A stretch of DNA of 64,000 nt from Megalobrama amblycephala (Eukaryota > Chordata > Actinopteri > Cypriniformes > Xenocyprididae), in assembly GCF_018812025.1 (NCBI RefSeq), contig NC_063049.1, positions 6,137,013-6,201,012 on the forward strand. Direction: 5' to 3'. Under the pieces are notes generated by a model. It saw only the letters and a list, made by a program, of their open reading frames with translations, was not told the DNA's origin and did no database searches. Position 1 is the stretch's first letter; each line of letters begins with the position of its first letter. Below are positions 56,491-64,000 of this stretch, piece by piece. A program made the position numbers and the translations under genes.

Positions 56491-57579
56491 ATGGATGCTG
56501 TTAAACCACCGGAATCGTTGAAACTCACCGGGAATGTTGATAGCAGCTGGCGAACATTTCAGCAGCAATTCACACTATACATGCAAGCTGTTGGTCTGGA
56601 CGGCGAGACAGACTCACGGAAAATTGCGTTGCTCTTGACAGTTGCTGGACCTCAGGCAATTGAAGTATACAATACTTTTACGTTCGCGACTGCTGCCGAC
56701 GGAAAGAAATATGATGAGGTCATGAAGAAATTTGACGAGCACTGCTCACCAAAGAAAAATGAAACATATGAGAGGTATGTGTTTCGCTCACGCGTTCAAT
56801 CGCAGGGAGAAAGTTTTGACTCATTTTTGACTGATCTGAAACTAAAGGCAAAAACATGCAACTTTGGAACCTTAACTGAGTCGATGATCAGATATCAGAT
56901 TGTTTTTGGAATTCATGACAAGAAAATTAGAGAAAGGCTGCTCAGAGAAACGGAGTTGGCATTAGACGGTGCTGTCAAGATCTGTCATGCGAGCGAACTT
57001 GCATTGTTGCATTCTAGAACATTCAGTGATAAAGAGGACGCCATTGTTGCTGACAGTCCAGTAGTCTGCGCTGTTACTCATAAATTGAAAAGACAGCGTC
57101 AAAAATCTGCACCAAAGGCAGTCGCAGATTCATTCTGCTGTAAAAGATGTGGCGCAAAGCATCAACCTAAACAATGCCCAGCGTGTGGAAAGCAATGTGC
57201 AAAATGTAAAGGCATGAACCACTTCGCTAAGCAGTGTTTTTCAAAGAATAAAACAAAGCCATCAACAAATGTGCATGTTGTGGAAGAGACGGAATTGTCA
57301 GACACTTTCTTCGTGGGCATGATCAATGGTGACACAGAAAGTATTCAACAAGAATACAAAACAAATGAAAGAAATGACTCTGATGTGAACTGTGTGTCTA
57401 AAGACAAATGGATTGTATCACTACAAGTCAATGGACTTATTGTGCCGCTTAAACTTGATACAGGAGCGAAGGCCAATCTCATAAGCACAAGTGACTTAAA
57501 AGAAATGAAAATCAAGCCCCGGATAAACAGAAAGCCTGTGTCACTCAAAACCTACAACGGACAGGCTGACAAGAACTGA
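56491..57579 (+). CDS. Gypsy Gag with zinc knuckles and start of the protease
   Basis: The ATG at 56491 opens 362 codons. The capsid-like part includes SWRTFQQQFTLYMQAVGL, KFDEHCSPKKNETYERYVF and GESFDSFLTDLKLKAKTC. Two knuckle-like Cys/His clusters follow: CCKRCGAKHQPKQC and CGKQCAKCKGMNHFAKQC (about 57140-57235). The aspartic protease begins in the same frame: PLKLDTGAKANLIS (about 57450). A TGA at 57577-57579, next to a 10-bp tandem duplication CTGACAAGAA, ends the frame; the next block is in the same frame. Gag itself looks complete. Confidence 0.85.
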   Translation: MDAVKPPESLKLTGNVDSSWRTFQQQFTLYMQAVGLDGETDSRKIALLLTVAGPQAIEVYNTFTFATAADGKKYDEVMKKFDEHCSPKKNETYERYVFRSRVQSQGESFDSFLTDLKLKAKTCNFGTLTESMIRYQIVFGIHDKKIRERLLRETELALDGAVKICHASELALLHSRTFSDKEDAIVADSPVVCAVTHKLKRQRQKSAPKAVADSFCCKRCGAKHQPKQCPACGKQCAKCKGMNHFAKQCFSKNKTKPSTNVHVVEETELSDTFFVGMINGDTESIQQEYKTNERNDSDVNCVSKDKWIVSLQVNGLIVPLKLDTGAKANLISTSDLKEMKIKPRINRKPVSLKTYNGQADKN

Positions 57580-57600
57580 CAAGAAATAAAGACTCAAGGT

Positions 57601-59228
57601 GTGTGCAGACTCAGAGTATGTGTCAAGAACAAAACTCATCACCTGCTCTTTGTTGTAGTCCCAGATGATCATCAGTCTCTTCTTGGTGACAAAGCCTGCG
57701 AGGAATTAGGACTGGTAAAAAGAGTGTACTGCATCAATAGTCATGATGTAACAGTAACACAACAGGAAACTACGGATAACATTGTTTGCAGATTCAATGA
57801 TGTTTTCAAAGGACTGGGCGCTCTACCATTCATTTATAAAATTCAGCTCAAAGACGATGCTCACCCTGTAGTACATGCTCCAAGAAGGGTTTCTGCACCA
57901 CTGAAAGAAAAACTAAAAAAAGAACTTGATAGAATGACAGCTTTAGGAGTAATTAAGAAAGTGGAGGAGCCTACAGACTGGGTTAACTCAATGGTCTGTG
58001 TTAAAAAGAAAAATGGTGATCTGAGAGTATGCATGGATCCACGAGACTTGAATGCAAACATAAAAAGGGAGCACTACCAGATTCCAAAGCGTGAGGAAAT
58101 CTCAAGTGAAATGACTGGTGCACGATTCTTCAGCAAGGATGCTTCGCAGGGATTCTGGCAATTGAAGCTTCATGAAGACAGTACCAAATACTGCACGTTC
58201 AATACACCTTTTGGACGGTATTCATTTCTATGTCTACCCTTTGGAATAATTTCAGCCTCAGAAATCTTTCATCGTGCCATGGAGCACATCATAGAAGGAC
58301 TGGAGGGAGTTTGTGCATATGTCGATGACATAGTAGTTTGGGGATCTTCATTGCAGGAACACAATCAGAGACTGTGCCAGCTACTTCAAAGAGTTCGGAA
58401 ATATGGACTCAAGTTAAACAGAGCTAAATGTCTGTTTGGTGTCACTGAAATTACCTTTCTAGGTGACAAGTTGTCTGGACGTGGTATTGAACCTGACAGA
58501 AGCAAAATTCAGGCAATTCTGGACATGCCGAGTCCAGTGGACAAAAAAGGTGTGCTGAGGATAATGGGAATGGTAAACTTCATCGGTAAATTCATTCCAA
58601 ACCTCTCCGCAAAAACGGCAAGCCTCAGAGAACTGTTGAATCACAGAAACGAGTTCAAGTGGACAAGTAAACACGAGCAAGAATGGAAAATGCTCAAGTC
58701 AACACTGACAAAAGAACCAGTTCTCACCTACTTTGATTCCTCCAAGAGTATCAAAATCTCCACAGACGCGTCAAAGGATGGTCTGGGCACTGTCTTACTC
58801 CAAGCAGATGCTGACGGCTGGAAACCGATAGCCTATGCCTCTAGGACGATGACACAATCTGAGTGCAGATATGCTCAGATTGAAAAAGAATGCCTCGGAC
58901 TTGTCTTTGGATTTGAGAAATTTCACAGCTATGTCTATGGTTTACCATCGTTCATAGCTGAAACGGATCATAAGCCTTTAATTGCGATCATCAGAAAAAA
59001 TCTGAATGAGATGTCTGCACGCATTTAGCGTCTAATGATAAGACTGCAACGGTATGACTTTGAATTAGTCTACACTCCAGGGAAATACATAGTCCTAGCT
59101 GATCCACTATCTCGTGCACCATCAACATGCAAGTCTTCAGATGTGAGTTCCACGGAAGATGATGTGAAAGTGCATGTAAATCTTGTTGTGGAATCTCTTC
59201 CAGTATCTGATCAGAAGCTCAAGCAGTA
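57601..59228 (+). pseudogene. Gypsy Pol: protease end, RT and RNase H
   Basis: After VVPDDHQSLLGDKACEELGL (end of protease) the RT follows: NSMVCVKKKNGDLRVCMDPR, FFSKDASQGFWQLKLHED (first Asp), TFNTPFGRYSFLCLPFGI, AYVDDIVVWG (catalytic box), FLGDKLSGRGIEPD. RNase H: STDASKDGLGTVL, YAQIEKECLGLVFG, AETDHKPL. A TAG at 59026-59028 interrupts after MSARI; the frame then continues with RLQRYDFELVYTPGK. RT active-site residues are all present. The frame is lost near 59225, ahead of integrase. Confidence 0.9.
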
Positions 59229-59239
59229 ATTGAGGAGAC

Positions 59240-60498
59240 AGCAAAAGATCCAGTTCTCCAGGCTGTAATTGAAAATCTGAAAAATGACTGGGTCAAAAGT
59301 TCCTGCTCACAATTTTACAATGTCAGAGCTGAGCTCAGTGTGGTAGATGGTATTCTTCTGAGACGAGACAGAATAGTTGTTCCACAAGTGCTGCGAGAAG
59401 AGATGCTTTCCAGGATACATGAAGGACATCTTGGAATGGAGAGATGTAAAAGGAGATCCAGGGATTCTGTCTATTGGCCTGGAATAAATTCTGACATTGA
59501 AAGAATGGTCAGTACTTGTGAAGTTTGTCTGAAACATCAAAGCAAGCAAGCAAGAGAACCCATGATCACAACAGACTTACCTGAGTATCCTTGGCAGAAA
59601 GTGGGTACCGATCTGTTTCATTTCCATGGTAAAGAATACTTGCTGGTAGTGGATTACTTTTCTAGTTTTCCAGAAATAGCTCTGCTGTCTAACTCCTCAA
59701 GTGTATGTGTGATAAAGCAGATGAAGTCAATCTTTGCCAGGCATGGCATTCCTCTTGTAGTAGTGAGTGACAACGGTCCATGCTACAATTCAAAGGAATT
59801 TCACGACTTTGCTGCTAATTATGATTTCAAACACGTGACTTCAAGTCCCCATCATGCTCAGTCTAACGGGAAGGCAGAGAAAGGAGTGCATATTGTGAAG
59901 CAGTTGCTCAAGAAAGCATCAGAAGGCAAGTCAGATCCATATCTAGCTCTTCTGAGCTATCGAGCAACACCTCTGGAACATGGTGCATCTCCTGCAGAGC
60001 TCCTAATGAATCGCAAAATAAGAACAACGCTTCCCTTCAGGATTGACACGAAACAAGACCTGATCAGTGCGACAATTAGGCAAAAACAGAAAGCTCTCCA
60101 AAACAGACAAAAGACAAATTATGACAAACAAACCAAAATGCTGAAAGTGCTAACAAGGAATGACATTGTTAGAGTGGAAGATACCAACTGTTGGGACAAG
60201 AAAGCTGTTGTTTTGGAAGAAGTGAGTCCAAGATCATATGTCGTCAGAACAGAGAGTGGTCAAATTCTTAGGAGAAATCGCAGAAGTCTCCTTTAAGACA
60301 CAAGAAACAAGCCAAACTCTGACTGACAAGAAAGACGAAGTTCTGGTCTCACCTGGAGATGTAGCACCACCAAGCATTCAGTCCTCTTTGTCTTCTTCCA
60401 CTTCCCTGGACAATGATCATTCTGCAGAAACAAATGACCTTCCTATACTAAGAAGATCATCACGTATCATAAAGAAACCTGATCACCTTGATTTATAA
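59240..60498 (+). pseudogene. Gypsy Pol: integrase and C-terminal tail
   Basis: The frame is shifted relative to RT. An H2C2 finger (HEGHLGMERCKRR to CEVCLKH), then the rve core: Asp in VGTDLFHFHGKEYLL, Asp in VVSDNGPCYNSKEF and Glu in SNGKAEKGVHIVK. ATPLEHGASPAELLMNRKIR is the usual downstream motif. RVEDTNCWDKKAVVLEEVSP and RNRRSLL close the main frame at 60296. A second shift there continues into a Ser-rich tail ending RRSSRIIKKPDHLDL at 60498. No chromodomain and no env. Confidence 0.9.
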
Positions 60499-60642
60499 AT
60501 GACTCTGCCCAGTTACATTTGAAATATACTAAAACTAAGGCATTGTTTTGAAATTTCTGTTTATTGTTAAATGGATAATTGTGTGTTATATTGCCTCTGT
60601 TGTTTTATGCACTTCAGTTTATATTTTCTAAAGGAAAGGGGA

Positions 60643-60860
60643 TGTGGTGATTAGTTGTTATTATTAATTGTAGTTCTTATTATTGTCCTCTAGATGGCAG
60701 TAGTACGAAGCATACAATGGGCAGATACCCAAGAGTATCGGGGTAGAACAAGAAAGTAATAGAGAGCTAAGCACATGTAAAAGTTTGGTGCTGAAATAAT
60801 AAAGAGGCTACACGTCAGTTTATTAATTACTTTCAGAGTGTTTATTTAATGAACACCACA
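60643..60860 (+). repeat. 3' LTR of the Gypsy element, 218 bp
   Basis: Same sequence as the 5' LTR plus 11 bp (AAAAGTTTGGT) after GCACATGT. The CTCF-like CCTCTAGATGGCAGT is at 60687-60701 and AATAAA at 60798-60803. Confidence 0.95.
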
Positions 60861-61500
60861 GTTACATCAGAAAAAGAATGGCATTTACGCTAATATTAGT
60901 CTTTCTGTTTATCCCGAGGTTTACCGTAGTCAACCGGATCCGGGCCGGGCCACTGAGACCAAGGACCTGCGCCTTGACACGCACCTTGACACGCGCCTTG
61001 ACACGACGCAGCCCTGAAGTATCAGCAGAGATCGAGTCGACAAGATCATCCACTGTGAAGGCCTCTGAAGGCCACTGTGAAATAAATACTTTGAATGTTG
61101 CGATCCTATGAGATTTATGATAGCAACCTGATTCGTAACAAAGCACTGTTCGCCAGAGGAGAACTGGCCCCCCTAACTAAGCCTGGTTTCTCCCAAGGTT
61201 TTTTTTTTCTCCATTTTAACAACTGTTTGCCACTTGTTTGCCACCTGATGTCACCTGTTGGAGTTTGGGTTCCTTGCCGCTGTCGCCTTTGGCTTGCTTA
61301 GTTGGGGACACTTGACATTTGACTTGACATTTGATATTCAACAGTATTCTTAACATTTGATATTCAACAGTGCTTTGATCTGCCTGCATTGACACTATTC
61401 TTGAAGAGCTGCTGTGCAGCAAAAATTATGTACCAGTTATCAATGTAAAGCTGCTTTGATACAATCTGCCTTATATAAATAAAGGTGACTTGACTTGACT

Positions 61501-63120
61501 AATATTTAACCTTAATTTTTTTATTATTCTTATATTAGTGCTGCACCTATTTAGATCTTTCATGGCCAATAGAAGCAAATTGGTTTTGATTCTGATACTG
61601 GGTGTAGATTTTTTTTAAAGCAAATTTATTTGTTGATTATTTGTTCAAAAAATATGTGTAGCTCTTTGATATTAGAGGCAAACACTGCATTTTTATCACA
61701 ATCCCAACAAAGATGTTATGAACATGAGCATGATCAGTTGTTTTTAATTTAAATTATTGTATAATTTCAAGATTAACAGCAAAAACAGCATGATCTGACT
61801 TTAGCTTTGTGAAATTATGCTACATAAGACACCTGCACAAAACAATAAGCAGACAGACTGAATGAAATGCAAATTCACTCTCTGACAGTAGGTGGCGCTC
61901 ATGGAACAGCAGTGATATAGCATTTTCATGGTTACTATACACAAAGCAGCGCTGTGCTGGAGATAAGAGGAAAAGCCATCAAAACTTGTCTGAAGACAGT
62001 TCCCTTCAGAGATACATTCATATGAACCCCAATTTAATATTTGTATTATTCTTCCTATATTTGGCGAACAGTGAGCTTGTGCTGGTGCAGTATTTTCTCT
62101 GCTGGCGCGTCTGTTCTCCTCTTTGTGTCCGTATTCAGCGTGTGCCTGTGTTAATGTCTTGTTGACAGGCTTAGTAAATATTTCCTGACATTTTGGGAAA
62201 TTATTACAAAGCAGTTTGTTTGCAAGCCCAGAATAAAGATCAAAATAAAACTAAAAAACCTTTAAATTTATGACCAGTGGAGTACTGCATCTGTATTTTT
62301 GATCATGAACTCACGCGCGCCATATAACTAAACATTTGAAATGAATTATTAAGATTTAAAGTTTGTCTGTAAAGTACACCAAGAAACTGGCTTTATAAAA
62401 CATTATTTAACGCATGATTAATTGGATGTTAATTCTATGAGGATTTTGTGTTATTTTTCAAAGACCTAATAAATTCTTATAAATATTAAACGTAGGCTAA
62501 TGAAAACTACAAAGCTCGAGCATACGAATAAGTAAGAAAATAAATAGTAAATAAGGAAAATAAAATTTTCAAAGACCAAGAACAGCTTAGGCCTACCTCA
62601 AGATGATTTTTCAGATTAGATGTTGAATCCTTTGAAGCCGATAGAAGTTTTGTTGCAGGTAAACATAGCTTGCATTGCGCTACGATGTTACTGTACGTCC
62701 TTTTTCATGTTTATAAGTAAAACTGTCTTTGAATTTCCACTAGAGAAATGCGTCATGCCCTGTTTTCCCGTCCATTATTTGCGTGCGATCTCATGTCTGC
62801 ACTCTGCAGGTTGCTGCTAATATCTGAACAGGCTGCGAGCGTTTTTTTTTTTTTTTTTTTTTCTTTAAACAGAGTCGGAGAATCATCAGCATTGTCTCGT
62901 TGGTTAAAAATCCTCAAACAGCTTATGTTAATAGCCTATTAAATGAAATAAATAACATTAAAATTCAAAGTAATCCCTTTGGTAATCTAAAATACTTTTT
63001 GAATGTAACTATAATTTGATTACCATCTATTTAAAATGTAACTAACAAAATACAGTTACTCAAATTTTGTTATTTAAATACGTAACGTCGTTACATGTAT
63101 TTCGTTACTCTCCAGCCCTG
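61501..63120. other. right part of the hAT-like CAGGG element, no gene
   Basis: ACAGTAGGTGGCGCT at 61885-61899 matches the CTCF core consensus at 14 of 15 by eye; the surrounding AATTCACTCTCTGACAGTA also occurs, diverged, at 29325-29350. A T21 run lies at 62842-62862. No coding sequence. Confidence 0.4.
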
Positions 63121-63128
63121 TGGGTAAC

Positions 63129-64000
63129 TAGCTAACATCTGCCAACAAGGCTTTAAAAACACAAGCTAACATACTAGAAGGAGGCTCAATCTATCAGAGC
63201 CTATAACTCCTACAGCTTACGCAATATAGCTGTTGTGGCAGTGATCAATGCTGAAGGGAGCTAACAGAACCAAACTGAAAGTAAGGTTCCCTACACTCAA
63301 CCTGAGTGTGCAATCCATCAGGTGATGCACTCATTGAAACACCAAAAAACCTTAAACAAGGGTGGTACAAAATAGTCACCATGCTCTTAAACAGAGCTTA
63401 AACGCAAGCCTACTACTTATGAGAACAGGTGCTAACCTGTGCCAGCACTAGGAGTAAGCTCACACATGTGTAGGGCAAAAACTAGAACCCAAAGCAAACA
63501 TAACGCTTTGTTATTCATACATGCTATCCTGAAAACGATAAATGCTCTCACCAGACAGAAAAAAACATCTGTACTGAACCCTTGAGAACGGGAGCTAAGA
63601 TAAGCTAACACTGTAACCTCAAACTTGAATGCTAATTCAAGGGGCTCAGGGGAATGACAAATTCATAGCATGAATCAAGTTGTAGAAAGTGGGGCCTAGC
63701 AACACAGCATAAACTTATCTAAGCAAAGATAAGGGCCTACCACCTGAGACAACTGCATCAAGGAGGCTAATGTCAGCCTACTACCTTAGCTGTTATCTTA
63801 CAGCCATTGCACCTACACTACTAACTAAGGGGGAATAGGCGTATGGCCTAACAACTCTCACAGGAGGAGGCCAGAACTAGGAACTATACAACCTAACAAG
63901 GGATAGTAATGATAAAGGGTGAATTATAACAATAAACACCTAATCCTAGTCCTAGCCTAGGCCACTAAGCTGTGGGCCTGCAAGGTCACACAAAGCAAAG
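63129..64000. repeat. large repeat resumes and runs off the window
   Basis: Same style as 50471-52487: AGGCT...AGCCT stems at 63182-63202 and 63764-63779, GGAGGCTCAATC and CCTACTAC motifs, and the same A/C-rich composition. The TGTACTC hairpin is not seen in this part. The second terminus is outside the window. Confidence 0.55.

Larger units (their letters stand above)
56247..60860 (+). mobile_element. Ty3/Gypsy retrotransposon, 4.6 kb, two LTRs
   Basis: The LTRs start TGTGGTGATTAG and end AACACCACA. The 5-bp duplication GTTAC is perfect (56242-56246, 60861-60865). A candidate primer site TGGTACCAGGAGTAC follows the 5' LTR, and a purine tract AAAGGAAAGGGGA (60630-60642) precedes the 3' LTR. 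The LTRs are identical by eye apart from one 11-bp indel. It is inserted in the 3' UTR of the L2 LINE. Domain order protease-RT-RNase H-integrase marks Ty3/Gypsy. Confidence 0.95.
53050..61500 (+). mobile_element. L2-clade LINE, near full length, with RT deletion and Gypsy insertion
   Basis: A 5' leader from about 53050, ORF1 (53268-54248), ORF2 (about 54465-56139), then a 3' UTR interrupted at 56247-60860 by a Gypsy element and resuming at 60866 to the GACTTGACTTGACT tail. Without the insertion it would be about 3.8 kb. The 3' UTR matches 1-502. A tandem CTTGACACGC repeat is at 60975-61005. ACTAAT at both outer junctions could be the target duplication. Confidence 0.8.
52496..63120. mobile_element. 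hAT-like CAGGG element, split by an L2 LINE
   Basis: The left end CAGGGTTGGGAAGGTTAC and the right end GTTACTCTCCAGCCCTG are inverted at the termini. The flanks TGGCTAAC (52488-52495) and TGGGTAAC (63121-63128) agree at 7 of 8, as for hAT. The ends share GTATTTCNNTAC and CGTTAC motifs. The element's own sequence is 52496-53049 and 61501-63120 (about 2.2 kb); the rest is the LINE and what it contains. No transposase. It contains an ATGAA microsatellite at 52913-52950 and a T run at 62842-62862. Confidence 0.75.

Noticed and set aside
56247..60860. Intact, autonomous Gypsy element
   Set aside because: Near-identical LTRs suggested it, but two stop codons and two frame changes in pol rule it out for this copy.

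Overview
This is vertebrate, and most probably cyprinid-fish, genomic DNA. The evidence is spliced exons with GT/AG borders, no operons, and a dense mix of teleost-type transposons: L2, Tx1-like and other LINEs, BEL/Pao and Ty3/Gypsy LTR elements, Tc1-like elements, hAT-like and Harbinger-like elements, and TTAA-flanked elements. One repeat beginning GGGTTAGTTCACCC occurs three times and is common in carp-family genomes. The species cannot be named from the sequence.

Host genes are few and lie on the minus strand. A signal-peptide exon (36151-36202) and an Ig V-set exon (1078-1449) fit together in phase as the start of an EWI-family immunoglobulin gene, closest by eye to ptgfrn, with igsf8 or igsf3 possible. 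The 34.7 kb between them would be one intron filled with repeats. Later exons lie to the left of the window. Upstream of that gene, two minus-strand exons (40109-40308 and 38209-38360) encode parts of a DUF4806-type protein. A spliced hAT transposase (21067-22674) has a CGGBP1-like N-terminus and has lost its C-terminal end.

Layout. 1-5.2 kb: L2 tail, Ig exon, palindrome-rich repeats, a TA tract, a hAT-like candidate and a LINE RT fragment. 5.2-18.0 kb: a decayed BEL/Pao element broken by a TTAA-flanked element, and by a ~5.5 kb block that itself holds a 2.2 kb inverted-repeat element and a 2.1 kb Harbinger-like element. 18-30 kb: hairpins, a solo LTR, the hAT gene, a 2.9 kb element with 525-bp inverted arms, and three small elements. 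30-36 kb: a second Harbinger-like element containing a hAT-like element, then an L2 fragment and foldbacks. 36-48 kb: the two gene 5' regions, a composite GGTAACACTT element, a Tc1-like transposon, opposed Gypsy gag fragments, a Tx1-like LINE, and a third GGTAACACTT copy. 48.9-64 kb: a Tc1-like remnant cut by a large repeat. That repeat is entered by a hAT-like element, which is entered by an L2 LINE, which is entered by a Gypsy element with almost identical LTRs.

The least explained structure is that large repeat (50123-52487 and 63129-64000). It has a 57-bp inverted-arm module around a TATA box, a 20-bp perfect palindrome, and then tandem ~210-bp units. Each unit carries small hairpins, and several stem bases change in matched pairs between units. 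All boundaries and family calls come from reading by eye; no database search was run.
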